Shown: positions 36,461 through 45,745, counted from the first letter of the stretch. The stretch: DNA of 64,000 bases from Halodesulfovibrio sp. MK-HDV (GCF_009914765.1 NZ_WYDS01000010.1:1-64000), one strand, 5' to 3'. Numbers and translations are program-made. The notes: generated by a model from the sequence alone, not told the origin.

Positions 36461-38935
36461 CTAATTTTCTTCCGCTACATTTAATAACACTTCCTGACGA
36501 TGGATATATCCAACACCATCTTCTTCAAGCTTATTATGTAATTCAGGATTAAAACTTAATTGATCATCATCTAAAATTTGAAAGTAGTTTGAATATTCCG
36601 TTAAAAGCATTTCGGCAAACGTTCTACTAAAGCCATTTCTTATCAAAGAAATCACTTTAGGGTCATTAGTCCCGTATTTAGCAAGCAAGTAGAAGTCCTC
36701 ATCAAGCATCTCAAGCTCATTTAAAATTTCAACAAATCTAAACAAGTCATGTTCTAAGAAGTCTTCTTCTTCCTTAATTCTAACAATTGCAAAGTTTACT
36801 TTCTCAACAAAACTACTACTTCCAATTCGTGTAAAATGTTCTAAATATCCCTCCGGCTGTGTTGTATCACCCCATTTCCCTACAAACACTAACGCTGTTG
36901 GAGGAAGTTGGTTCCAATAGTCGATCATCTGTCTAATCATTCTTGCATATGAATACCTTCTGATCTTCCAATCAAGAAACATTGCATAAAACATCTGGGC
37001 TTCTTCTGCTTTTAAGCGCACTAGGTTGCGATTCTTAGATTGGTCTGTCTCTAGGTGAGCAATAAACGCTTGGTAAATTGCCCGCATCAATAGTCTAGAA
37101 TTATCAATCAACCCGAATTCATCAGAAATATTATCCAAGGCGCTCTGAATAGCATTCTCACAATCTAGTGGATCAAGTTCTGAAATATTATTTTCGAGTA
37201 ATTTTAACCCAGCGTCAGTACAAACACGCGGCAAATCAGGGTTGCCTGATATTCCTTCTTCCATATTTTCAAGACGTGTCATCACACGCTCAAATTCATC
37301 TCTATTGTCATCGGTTATCTGAACTGGATCTAATAATATATTTTCCGGTTCATCTTTTATCGTTTTAGTAACGTGCATCACTTCAGTAACAAACGAATTA
37401 AGATTCGCTTTTACTCTTCCATATTGATCACTGCCAACAACATGAATTTGCGGTTGAAGCTTTTCGATAGCTTTAATTTCATTTGACCTAAAAATATCCC
37501 CAAAACGATTTACCCTTCCGATTAAATTCTTAAACTGAGAAGGTGACATCTTACGAATACCTTTACGGATATCTAGCAAAAACATTCTTTCAATAGGAAG
37601 ATTTACCCCTTCTAACAAAGTAGATGTTGATACCAAATACTTAATATCGTCACAGCTTGTATATAAGTATTCGACATAGTTCCGAACAGCCTCAGGCATT
37701 GAGCCATGATGATAAAGAACGCCTTTTTTGAGGCAACGCAAAAGTAAATATTTTTTATGCATTGCTTCACCAATTTCAGAAATTGCCTTTTCTGCAGTTG
37801 ATGAATTTATTTTAGGAAGATTTTTTGCAAGCCGTCGTGCAAAATCTTGAGCATCTTTGGGTTTATTAAGATAAACAATATTTTTATTTTTTGAATAATC
37901 AATTACATGTTCTAGATAATTTTCAGCATCATTATCATGTTCAAAAAAGTGATTAAAAAAATGATCGTAATAAGAAAAAGATTTTTCAAACGCTCTATAG
38001 TCAGCCACAAATATCTTTTCGGACTTAACATATTCACTTATTTTATAGTTTAAAGATTCAAAGTTAGAATCTTTAAATGACAAACTAGAAGGCTCTTGAA
38101 GAAAAGGGGTTAAAAACTTAAATGCTGTATCCGAATTACGATAAGAAAGAATTTTAATAGTCGAAGTCAACAATATCTCACGGTCGCCTGCAGCAAGCAT
38201 GTTGTGCGCTTCATCTACAAAGACCAAGTCAAAAGCCATTTTTTTATCTGCAGTAAGGATTCTACTTAATCTTTCTTGTGTTAAGACATAAACAGATTCG
38301 TAATCATCCACTCTATGCATTTCTGGATGTGAAACAATTCGCTTAACCCAATCGATTTTTTCATCAAGAATTCTTTTTCGTGTCTGTGCTAAAAGTGCCT
38401 TTGAAGGGACAACAATGCAGACCCTACTGCCCCGTGATTGTTTAATCCCAGACACAATTAATTCAGATTTCCCATACGAAGTTGGAGCGACAATGATAGC
38501 TGTATTTCTAATATTTGAATCAAAAAAATTGTTTAAACGGTTCTGTTGCTCAGTAAACACAACCCCTTTTCTTCGATAATTTTCTATAAACCCATCAACT
38601 ACTGTAGGCAAAAAAAGACCTGCTTCCATAGACATAAAGTCTTCAAGGGTCCTAAGTTGATTAGTAACCGGATATAGTCCTAAATTAATCGATAAATCAT
38701 AAAGAGGGGTAAAATCTTGAGTTTTGTTAGAATATTCAAGAGCCATTCTATACCCAATCTGGCGCAAGTGTTGATCTTCTACATTACTAAACAAAGCTAT
38801 TATAGATAAAATTTTTTCCCGGTTAGCTAAGTTTAATTCTTCATTTGAAAATAACTGACTATAAACATCTAGAAATTCAACATATTTATTTTTAAAACTT
38901 TTATGCTTGAGAGAACGTAAGGTCAACTTCGACAT
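36461..38935 (-). CDS. hamB: Hachiman defence helicase HamB
   Basis: An 824-residue superfamily 2 helicase: Q-like FTEQQNRL (128-134), Walker A APTSYGKS (150-157), VFVDEAHN (DEAH 241-244), motif V STSTLLEGVNLP (436-447) and motif VI LIGRVNRFGD (471-480). The C-terminal 350 residues match no domain I recognise. It starts 1 nt after the hamA stop (TGATATG), the standard HamA-HamB pair. In Hachiman, HamB senses DNA structure and releases the HamA nuclease. The A/T-rich codon use differs from the chromosome. Confidence 0.87.
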   Translation of the reverse strand: MSKLTLRSLKHKSFKNKYVEFLDVYSQLFSNEELNLANREKILSIIALFSNVEDQHLRQIGYRMALEYSNKTQDFTPLYDLSINLGLYPVTNQLRTLEDFMSMEAGLFLPTVVDGFIENYRRKGVVFTEQQNRLNNFFDSNIRNTAIIVAPTSYGKSELIVSGIKQSRGSRVCIVVPSKALLAQTRKRILDEKIDWVKRIVSHPEMHRVDDYESVYVLTQERLSRILTADKKMAFDLVFVDEAHNMLAAGDREILLTSTIKILSYRNSDTAFKFLTPFLQEPSSLSFKDSNFESLNYKISEYVKSEKIFVADYRAFEKSFSYYDHFFNHFFEHDNDAENYLEHVIDYSKNKNIVYLNKPKDAQDFARRLAKNLPKINSSTAEKAISEIGEAMHKKYLLLRCLKKGVLYHHGSMPEAVRNYVEYLYTSCDDIKYLVSTSTLLEGVNLPIERMFLLDIRKGIRKMSPSQFKNLIGRVNRFGDIFRSNEIKAIEKLQPQIHVVGSDQYGRVKANLNSFVTEVMHVTKTIKDEPENILLDPVQITDDNRDEFERVMTRLENMEEGISGNPDLPRVCTDAGLKLLENNISELDPLDCENAIQSALDNISDEFGLIDNSRLLMRAIYQAFIAHLETDQSKNRNLVRLKAEEAQMFYAMFLDWKIRRYSYARMIRQMIDYWNQLPPTALVFVGKWGDTTQPEGYLEHFTRIGSSSFVEKVNFAIVRIKEEEDFLEHDLFRFVEILNELEMLDEDFYLLAKYGTNDPKVISLIRNGFSRTFAEMLLTEYSNYFQILDDDQLSFNPELHNKLEEDGVGYIHRQEVLLNVAEEN

Positions 38936-38936
38936 A

Positions 38937-39770
38937 TCAATTCCCTTTCGCTGTTAATTCAGATTGTAAAAAATCTACAACCTTAGAAAAGGTACTTTTC
39001 TGAATATTAACAACAATTGTATCGCTAAATGTTCCTGCTTTTTTCAAATCAGCAAGGCATTTTTTGGCAGGCTTGTTAGTAATTTTGTTTTTCAGTGATT
39101 CAAAAATATTTGAAACAAGAATAACGCAATGATCTTTACTGGTAGCTTGTCCTGTAGTTGTAGCCTTTCCACTATCTTTTAAAATACGTACAAGCGCTTT
39201 TTTGAAATCTTTGTCTTCTGCTACAGCATTACGCACTGAGCTAACGGCATTGTACCAATACATCTTTTCTTGTTCATTAAGACGCTTCTTTAAGTCATTT
39301 TTTGCTAACCCTAAAAATTCGGCAGTTGTCTGATCAACATTTTTATCTTTATGTAAAGTTCCAGACTTTACTTCTGTTATCCAAACAGACCCTGCAGAGG
39401 GTTTGGCCAAAATAAGATCAAACCCTTTCTTAATTGATTTTTCTTCTTGGTTAAAAAAAGCAGAAACGACATCAAAATCACCAAGGACTTCAGTCAAAAT
39501 AATATGAGCTAACAACTCACCGACAATCCCTTTCTGCGTTGCTTCCGACTTCTTGTTATAACGATCCAAAAAAGACTCTATTGTACTGTAATAACTATAA
39601 ATATCACCATAGTCTTCAGGGTCAACATCTTCCACCACAGCTGCCCCGTGACAAATTGAAGAAAAATTTTTTCGTATCAGATCTTTTATTTCATCTGACA
39701 ACTCAACAACATGACATACAGAATAGTCATCTTGTTTTTCTAATGATATACCAGAAAACAATTCTTTCAT
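38937..39770 (-). CDS. hamA: Hachiman defence nuclease HamA (DUF1837)
   Basis: A 277-residue protein with a PD-(D/E)xK nuclease core: E85 in VGELLAHIIL, D118 in KKGFDLIL and E133-V-K135 in VWITEVKSG. This fits DUF1837/HamA, which degrades DNA once HamB is triggered by phage. I start at ATG 39770 with GGGG 5 nt upstream; an in-frame TTG at 39797 has no Shine-Dalgarno. It is the first gene of a two-gene unit. Confidence 0.85.
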   Translation of the reverse strand: MKELFSGISLEKQDDYSVCHVVELSDEIKDLIRKNFSSICHGAAVVEDVDPEDYGDIYSYYSTIESFLDRYNKKSEATQKGIVGELLAHIILTEVLGDFDVVSAFFNQEEKSIKKGFDLILAKPSAGSVWITEVKSGTLHKDKNVDQTTAEFLGLAKNDLKKRLNEQEKMYWYNAVSSVRNAVAEDKDFKKALVRILKDSGKATTTGQATSKDHCVILVSNIFESLKNKITNKPAKKCLADLKKAGTFSDTIVVNIQKSTFSKVVDFLQSELTAKGN

Positions 39771-40245
39771 GGTTGCCCCAAAGTCTATTCTATTCAAGTA
39801 ATTGATCTTTTACTATCACCCCTTAGTGACTACTCACTTCCGCTACTAGAATTTGGCTTAATTGTCTAACATACTTAAATATAGTTTTATTTTGATCAAA
39901 CAGATTTAAATACAACAAAAGTAACCACCTGTTTTTACCAAGGCGGATCATTATTTTACTGCTTATGGCAATCAACTAGGCATAGTAAAAAACGATTGCA
40001 ATACGCCTGACAGAAGTCCTATGTACTTAAATTACAATAGGTAACCCCGTTACTTCCAAAGCTTTTTATATCAAACATTGAATATTCTTTATTTCTACTA
40101 CGCAACCAAGCGCACCAGCCCCCTCTCCATAACCTTGAAATATCATGATATTTTATTCACTACAAATACCACATGAAGATCTCACAGTATTAAGTAAGAT
40201 CATATACAACAGCCGTTAACCGAATTCAGATAATGCCTCGATCGG
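39771..40245. other. Intergenic stretch between hamA and the DUF3644 gene
   Basis: About 475 nt, A/T-rich, with short stop-broken frames only. It must hold the divergent promoters of hamAB and the DUF3644 gene. I see no terminator-like hairpin or repeat of the island-end type. Confidence 0.5.
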
Positions 40246-40274
40246 TTGACTATGAAAATCGGATAGTATCTATT
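40246..40274 (+). promoter_or_regulatory. Candidate promoter of the DUF3644 gene
   Basis: TTGACT (40246-40251), then TATCTA (spacer 15) or TCTATT (spacer 17), ending about 65 nt before ATG 40341. Confidence 0.4.
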
Positions 40275-40340
40275 CGGATTGAAATTTGGATGTGTAAACA
40301 ACATCAATACCCCTAAAATACAGTAGAAGTGAGCACTTGC

Positions 40341-41459
40341 ATGGAAATCGATCTCCCCATTACACTTAGAAAAGGCAAAGCAAAAAGTATTCTTGAGTCA
40401 TCAATTGATTCTGCTCTACTTGCCATCGAAATCTACAACAAGCCGAGAACAGCATTCAGAAGTGAAGGCTATATAACGATGATGGTCATAGCTTGGACAA
40501 AACTGTTTCATGCATACTTTCAAGCTACGATTGGGGATAAATATTACTACAAAGAATCAACTGGAAGATATAAAAAGAAAAATGGTGAAAAACTTGCTTG
40601 GGAACTAACAACCTGCATCAACCAATACGATAAATTAAACGACACAGACAATCTTCCTGAACCTGTTGTTAAGAACATCAAGTTCTTCATTGCAATCCGC
40701 AATAAAATTGAACATCGTCATATCAATAAGAAAGAAGTTGATGTTTCAATTTTTGGAGAATGCCAATCTTTTTTATTCAACTATGAAAGCTTACTCATCA
40801 AATTATTTGGTGAGGATCATGCTCTTCACGAATCATTGGTGTTTGCACTCCAACTGTCACACATCAGACAAGGCAGTCAAATTAAAGCGAACAAATCAGC
40901 ATTGGCAAAAGATGTGCAAGACATCAAAAAATTCATTGATGACTATAGGACATCGCTATCTGAAGAAGTTTTCCATGCACCTGAATTTAGCATTAAACTG
41001 ATGGCAATTCCTAAGGTTAGCAATACCAACAGAGGGGATGTTGCAATTGAATTTATTCCGCTAAGTCAGCTAGCAGAAGAAGATCGCAAAATGTGTGAAT
41101 CAATTGGAGCTTTGATAAAAGATAAACGGGTCACTGTTGAAGGGCGCAACATTGGCAAGTTTAGACCTGGAGCAGTCTGTACCAATGTAAACGAAAAACT
41201 TGGTTCAAACGATTTTAAAGTCCATATTCATACTTGGCTAACAAGAATTTTTAAGATTCGCCCTAAAGCTGGTGCAGAAGACCCTTTTGATACAAATACT
41301 AAGTATTGCCATTACGATGAAGCACATAATGACTATCTATACAATGAAGACTGGGTAGATTTTATTGTAAATTTCTTTGCTGAAAATAAGATGACAGTGG
41401 ATCAGCTACGAGAAACTAATTCTAAAGATGAAGCCCTGCTCATTAAAGATTACATTTAA
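40341..41459 (+). CDS. DUF3644/HEPN-like protein, probable defence gene
   Basis: A 372-residue soluble protein. The N-terminal part ILESSIDSALLAIEIYNKP...EGYITMMVIAWTKLFHA matches my memory of DUF3644. It also has R120-N-K-I-E-H125, an Rx4H motif in a helical context typical of HEPN ribonucleases. The C-terminal part has HIHTWLTRIFKIRP and a His/Cys-rich KYCHYDEAH. ATG 40341 is chosen over GTG 40329 on start strength alone. It is divergent from hamAB and upstream of the structured RNA region. An RNase toxin or abortive-infection role is inferred. Confidence 0.68.
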   Translation: MEIDLPITLRKGKAKSILESSIDSALLAIEIYNKPRTAFRSEGYITMMVIAWTKLFHAYFQATIGDKYYYKESTGRYKKKNGEKLAWELTTCINQYDKLNDTDNLPEPVVKNIKFFIAIRNKIEHRHINKKEVDVSIFGECQSFLFNYESLLIKLFGEDHALHESLVFALQLSHIRQGSQIKANKSALAKDVQDIKKFIDDYRTSLSEEVFHAPEFSIKLMAIPKVSNTNRGDVAIEFIPLSQLAEEDRKMCESIGALIKDKRVTVEGRNIGKFRPGAVCTNVNEKLGSNDFKVHIHTWLTRIFKIRPKAGAEDPFDTNTKYCHYDEAHNDYLYNEDWVDFIVNFFAENKMTVDQLRETNSKDEALLIKDYI

Positions 41460-41530
41460 TGTAAGCTTTCCCGTCGAGCAGACAGTCTCAAATTGAAGTT
41501 TTCATCATTGTCAATTTAAACATATAGCAG

Positions 41531-41557
41531 TTGACATGTTGCCACGATTTTTATAAA
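41531..41557 (+). promoter_or_regulatory. Candidate promoter of the structured RNA
   Basis: Consensus TTGACA (41531-41536), 15-nt spacer, TATAAA (41552-41557), about 70 nt after the DUF3644 stop and just before the first hairpin. Confidence 0.5.
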
Positions 41558-41570
41558 AAAATTTCCCTAC

Positions 41571-42018
41571 TAAAATGATTAGTTACAATCATTTTAAAAC
41601 ATTTTGGGAGGTGCCCCATGTCAACATTTTTGACATCCGCCTCCGTGGCCAGCGAACCTAAAATAGCTGGTATTCGATAAGGTGGGGGAAACAAGAGCAA
41701 CGAATGAAAGTCTGATCAAACTTTCTGTCTTGTGAGCCAACATCATGACTTAGAGGTTGTAGCTAGACTAGCTACACAAAAGCAGCTTGGGAGGAAGGAA
41801 TGACCCCGCCGTTAATAGTTACGGAGAGAGATGGTCGCACCCGCAATGTGACGGGCAAGCCGAGGTTCCGCAGTCAGCCCCAAGCACACCTCAAGAATTG
41901 TATGTTCTCATAAAACAAATTCACCAGTAATTATTAGGACTTGCTGGCCCCGAAGGGGATAGGTCAGGGGTAGCCGTCGAAACACTTTCGAGTGTCACGG
42001 AACTATCTATAATAAAAA
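41571..42018 (+). ncRNA. Candidate large structured noncoding RNA (possibly HEARO/omega-RNA-like)
   Basis: No reading frame of note, but many nested pairings. TAAAATGATT/AATCATTTTA (41571-41596) comes first. ATGTCAA/TTGACAT follows, enclosed by GGAGG/CCTCC. Then come CCAGC/GCTGG, GTAGCTA-GAC-TAGCTAC, and a domain closed by GCTTGGG/CCCAAGC that contains CCGT/ACGG and CCCG/CGGG. Last are CCCC-GAA-GGGG and CACT-TTCG-AGTG within CCGT/ACGG and GATAG/CTATC. Unpaired conserved-looking strings include GGTGGGGGAAACA and GACTTAGAGG. Size and layout remind me of HEARO/omega-RNA, but no IscB-type gene is present. The strand is set by the promoter. Confidence 0.6.
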
Positions 42019-42050
42019 AAAGGGCGGCCATTTGGTCGCCCTTTCCTTTA
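42014..42050. terminator. Bidirectional terminator between structured RNA and mobility operon
   Basis: 11-bp stem AAAGGGCGGCC/GGTCGCCCTTT (one G-U) with an ATTT loop. T8 follows on the minus strand and TTTCCTTTA on the plus strand. It ends the recombinase operon from the right and probably the RNA from the left. The stretch 42051-42237 holds nothing I recognise. Confidence 0.82.
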
Positions 42051-42237
42051 TCCAAAACTACTGCCGCAGCTTTCTGTTTTTTTATGAATCAAATATTGAT
42101 TTACCCTAATAGCCCAAAGAACATAGAAAAGACCTTCTTGCGATTTTTTACAGCAAGGTAGTAGGGGCATTTTTTTAATTAATCTCGTTAAACTTCTGCT
42201 GTGCGATCATCACACCAAACTCAGCGACAGGCTATAT

Positions 42238-42585
42238 CTAGTGTACTTCTTGACGACTAAGCACAAAATCGACAGCGCTGGCACCTGCAGCTTTAGCGCG
42301 TACTGTAATTTTTGCTGTTGGGTCAAATTTTACGAAGTCTGCTAATTTCTTGAAATCAACCAAATCGTAGAATGTTACGCCTTCTTTAACTTTATGATAG
42401 TCCTGAACTCGGTTTCCCGTGTATTCAGATTGATATGTAACCGTAACTGGTTCACTAATGTTCATTTTTTCTATACCGGCATCTTCGGCAGCGCTTATCA
42501 TGGCTGAAAACATCGAAGGGCCGTTGAGTTTGGAAAAATGTATGGAATAAGCTGATTCAATTTTAACAATTCGCGTACTGGACAT
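42238..42585 (-). CDS. Unknown small protein ending the mobility operon
   Basis: A 115-residue soluble protein of unrecognised family. AAGGAGG lies 8 nt before ATG 42585 (GTG 42591 rejected). Mixed alpha/beta content with VTVTYQSEYTGNR and KITVRAKAAGASAVDFVL. It is last in the leftward operon, about 108 nt after the helicase stop, with its own strong ribosome site, so it may be expressed at a higher level. Confidence 0.65.
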   Translation of the reverse strand: MSSTRIVKIESAYSIHFSKLNGPSMFSAMISAAEDAGIEKMNISEPVTVTYQSEYTGNRVQDYHKVKEGVTFYDLVDFKKLADFVKFDPTAKITVRAKAAGASAVDFVLSRQEVH

Positions 42586-42693
42586 ATTCACAACCTCCTT
42601 TATTAAAACGATTTCTTATTTAATATTTTGTTTTACAAAAAACACACACGAGAACAATGTATTAATTTCAAATAGTTACACAAAACTTAGTCA

Positions 42694-44796
42694 TTAAACA
42701 ACAGCTCCCACATGTCGCTGTTGTGTGAATGCAGGTGCTCGTACTGCCGTTTCAAATGCTTCCCGACCCCCGACAAACACGACCTGTTCGACACCACGGG
42801 TCAGTGCGGTGTAGATCAATGCGTGATCCAAAATCCTAGATTGCGTTACAACAACGGCAACCCTATCAAACTGGCTCCCTTGCGCTTTATGTACCGAAAT
42901 TGCGTAGGCTAATTCTAGTCGTTCTGCTGCTTCTGCTGCGGGAATGGCGTGTACTGTCCCTTCAAAATCAACGTGGATTTTACCCTCGTCGACATCAACA
43001 ACACGTCCCAGAGTACCGTTCATCAGCCCCCGTTCATAATCGTTAACGAGATGGATGACCGGTTCGCCTATTGCCACTGGATAGTCAGGTTCATTCTTTG
43101 CACTTGATTCATGAAAAAATGCATTCACAGCATTAATGCCGGCTGTCCCCATTCGGATCGCAGATAACACCTGCCATTCATCACCGTCCCAGTCGTTTGC
43201 CAAACGCTGCAGGACAGATGTTACCCCGTCGTTGTCGCATTCAATAAATGATATTCCCGTCTGTGTTCCTGCATAGGGCGAAATGTCGGGAACTATGTGT
43301 TCACGAATGGATGCGGCAATAAGTGGAATCCCTGTTTCTGCTGCTTGACGGTGTACTTCTGTCAATTCTACACGAGGAACCACAGCACTGGATGCCAGTT
43401 GATGGAAAACTAATCCAAACCCGATTGGCGGCAGCTGTGCTGCATCACCGATTAGTAGAATCCTGACATCCATCGGCGCATGCCGTAATATCTGAAACAT
43501 GGATGTCAGATCCAGCATCGATGCCTCATCAATAACAATCAGACTGCCGGAAGCGACTTCCAGCTGTCCCGTCCGTACAAGATGTAAAAATTTAGCAATG
43601 GTCATAGCATCATGCCCAGACGCTTCACCCATTCGTTTAGCAGCTCTTCCCGCCAATGCCATTTGCACGACGTCAATCCGCATTTTGCTGGCAACAGAAT
43701 GAATTACCCGCAGCACTGTGGTTTTCCCGACCCCAGCACCGCCAGTCAGTACACTGAATGGTGCTTTAAACACCATGTTAACTGCTGCCCGTTGTTGTGC
43801 ATTTAATGCGAAGCCTTGGTGCTGTTCATTTTCAGCAATCGCGGTGCTTATGAACGCATCATGGGCAGATGCGGTTGGGAACAGGCCCCCTTGTGTCATG
43901 CGTTGATCACGTTTATGATTCAGCATGGAATGGATGCGTTCAGAAATGCGTTGTTCCAACGAAGCAGCCCCCACAGGCTGGAATCCATTATCATCGCCTA
44001 CAATAGCGTTTTCAGACGTCGCAAGGGCGATTGCAGTGCGAACGTCGTTATCGGTCACCCAACGTCCCAGAAGGGCTGGTAAACGTTCATGCAGGATTTG
44101 TATGGGGGTCATCGTATGACCATCATGCAGTCGTGAATAGAGCACTGCTTCTACAGCGCCTACCAAACGGCGAGTATCGTCTAATTGCAGTCCCATTTTC
44201 GTAGCAGCGGCATCGGTTCGTGTCCATGATGTAAACGCCAGCATGTAATAGGGATTACGTTCCAACATCTGAATTGCTTGTGTTCCCCAGACACGGCGGA
44301 GCTTGTTTGCCAGCCGGATATCAAATCCGTGCTCGTCCAGAAATGCAACCACTGCGGCTTCCGCTTGATTTTCCGCCCATACACTGACTAGCTGACTAGC
44401 CATGGATGCCGACAATACACTGGATAATCGTTCTGCATCCCCTGCATTCAGCAGATCCACAAGCTGGTCACCGAACGCATCATAGATGGTTTGCGCCTTG
44501 CCTATGCCGATGCCTGAAAAGCTAGGATGGTCTGCCAAATAGCGGACAAGTAACCGCCCCTTGGGCACCACGTAGCGGGCATGCTGCGCATACAACTGCC
44601 ACCCGTACTTGGAATGTTCTCGAAATTTTCCCGCAATATCCCATAGTTCTCCAACAACGGGAGGACGAGGCATGATGTTTTTTCCTGCAACAACACGAAC
44701 GCTGTTCCCATCTGGGCTGCGCCCAGAAAAAATGACAGCGCCATCAGGTGCCAGATACGTTAGCGTGCTGACGGTCAGTGTTGTGGAATCAGGCAT
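42694..44796 (-). CDS. RecD/RecD2-like SF1B helicase
   Basis: A 700-residue protein. The N-terminal part resembles the RecD2 OB and helix-hairpin-helix region (HPSFSGIGIGKAQTIYDAFG). Walker A is GGAGVGKTT, motif II VIDEASMLD, motif III GDAAQLPPIG, and the UvrD-like motif near the end is AISVHKAQGSQFD with ALTRG. It probably processes DNA ends or unwinds DNA during element transfer or repair. Its start ATGCCTGA overlaps the stop of the preceding gene, so translation is coupled to the mobility module. Confidence 0.85.
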   Translation of the reverse strand: MPDSTTLTVSTLTYLAPDGAVIFSGRSPDGNSVRVVAGKNIMPRPPVVGELWDIAGKFREHSKYGWQLYAQHARYVVPKGRLLVRYLADHPSFSGIGIGKAQTIYDAFGDQLVDLLNAGDAERLSSVLSASMASQLVSVWAENQAEAAVVAFLDEHGFDIRLANKLRRVWGTQAIQMLERNPYYMLAFTSWTRTDAAATKMGLQLDDTRRLVGAVEAVLYSRLHDGHTMTPIQILHERLPALLGRWVTDNDVRTAIALATSENAIVGDDNGFQPVGAASLEQRISERIHSMLNHKRDQRMTQGGLFPTASAHDAFISTAIAENEQHQGFALNAQQRAAVNMVFKAPFSVLTGGAGVGKTTVLRVIHSVASKMRIDVVQMALAGRAAKRMGEASGHDAMTIAKFLHLVRTGQLEVASGSLIVIDEASMLDLTSMFQILRHAPMDVRILLIGDAAQLPPIGFGLVFHQLASSAVVPRVELTEVHRQAAETGIPLIAASIREHIVPDISPYAGTQTGISFIECDNDGVTSVLQRLANDWDGDEWQVLSAIRMGTAGINAVNAFFHESSAKNEPDYPVAIGEPVIHLVNDYERGLMNGTLGRVVDVDEGKIHVDFEGTVHAIPAAEAAERLELAYAISVHKAQGSQFDRVAVVVTQSRILDHALIYTALTRGVEQVVFVGGREAFETAVRAPAFTQQRHVGAVV

Positions 44797-45253
44797 GGCG
44801 TGGTGGTTCCGGGATGCGTCGGCCTGTTTGAATTGTCATGTCCTCACGTCCCATTTGCTGACGTAGGGCAACTAACTGTTGTCGAAGTTCTGCGTTTTCA
44901 GCGACCAGTACGGCATTTTTTTGTTCCAGCTGGATGATGCGACGCTCCATTTGGCGCTGTTTGGTCGGATGTTCTGTTGCAGCACCGGATTTGACAGCCC
45001 CAGTAGACGATTTGGATGACGCTGTTTTAACGGCGGGGAGACTGGGGATACCCCGTGATTTTCGGGCGTCCTCCAATAGCGTTTTCATCCGTGGGTTCTT
45101 GTATAACGACTGGCGCGGTACTCCAGCATCAGCAGCAATTTTAGACATGTTAAGCATACCGTTAGAACCGACCGGCAGCTGGGTTGTTTCATTCAGATAC
45201 TGCTGCAATATGTGCATGTATTTTTGTCCGATTTCCTTACCGCTTTGTCCCAT
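44789..45253 (-). CDS. HTH/coiled-coil accessory protein 2 (TnpC-like by layout)
   Basis: A 154-residue protein. The N-terminal half has an HTH-like segment (SKIAADAGVPRQSLYKNPRMK), a Ser/Thr/Ala linker and a leucine-rich coiled coil (ERRIIQLEQKNAVLVAENAE and on). Size, position after the recombinases and HTH-plus-coil layout recall Tn554 TnpC and GmtX-type accessory proteins. GGAGGG precedes ATG 45253. It overlaps the helicase gene by 8 nt. DNA binding is inferred. Confidence 0.65.
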   Translation of the reverse strand: MGQSGKEIGQKYMHILQQYLNETTQLPVGSNGMLNMSKIAADAGVPRQSLYKNPRMKTLLEDARKSRGIPSLPAVKTASSKSSTGAVKSGAATEHPTKQRQMERRIIQLEQKNAVLVAENAELRQQLVALRQQMGREDMTIQTGRRIPEPPRHA

Positions 45254-45283
45254 TATGCCCTCCGATGATCACATCACGTATTA

Positions 45284-45730
45284 CTATGATGCTTCTGGTG
45301 TAGCATCACGATCAACTTCTGCTAATGAACGATTCAAATATGCTTCATCCAGCCCTTTTATAGACGCATTGGTTGACCAAACTATAAACTGCAATAGCAG
45401 TCGTTCATTTTCTGCCGCCAAACGTTCATTTTCTGCAGTCAAGTTCTTATTACGATCTATTAAAGCCTGCACTTCTTTGGGCGTAAAACTTTCAGGACTT
45501 CGTTCTGTACGTGGTCGTGTTCTGGTTAATTGGTTTCTTCGATCTTGATACGCTTTTTGTATACGGAGATGGTTGCTTAAAGTTTGGCGGGAGTAGACCC
45601 GTCCCGTTCGTTTTTCTATTTTTTCTGCAAACAAAGCCCACGTTATTTTTCCTTGCCATCCATCTAATATTTGAACGATTTCTTCTATCATTTCATCGTC
45701 TAAATTTCGTCCTCTTTTCTTCCTTCGCAT
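45284..45730 (-). CDS. HTH/coiled-coil accessory protein 1
   Basis: A 148-residue protein with a basic start (MRRKKRGRN), a putative HTH (ALFAEKIEKRTGRVYSRQTLSNHL) and a coiled coil (LIDRNKNLTAENERLAAENE and on). It has the same architecture as the next gene, suggesting a paralogous or heterodimer pair. It lies 15 nt after the third recombinase. DNA binding at the element ends is inferred. Confidence 0.65.
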   Translation of the reverse strand: MRRKKRGRNLDDEMIEEIVQILDGWQGKITWALFAEKIEKRTGRVYSRQTLSNHLRIQKAYQDRRNQLTRTRPRTERSPESFTPKEVQALIDRNKNLTAENERLAAENERLLLQFIVWSTNASIKGLDEAYLNRSLAEVDRDATPEAS

Positions 45731-45745
45731 CTGCGCATTCCCCTC

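Noticed and set aside
41571-42018. Group II intron, RNase P, tmRNA or SRP RNA identity for the structured region
   Set aside because: The domain V, P4, tag-ORF and SRP tetraloop signatures were not found.
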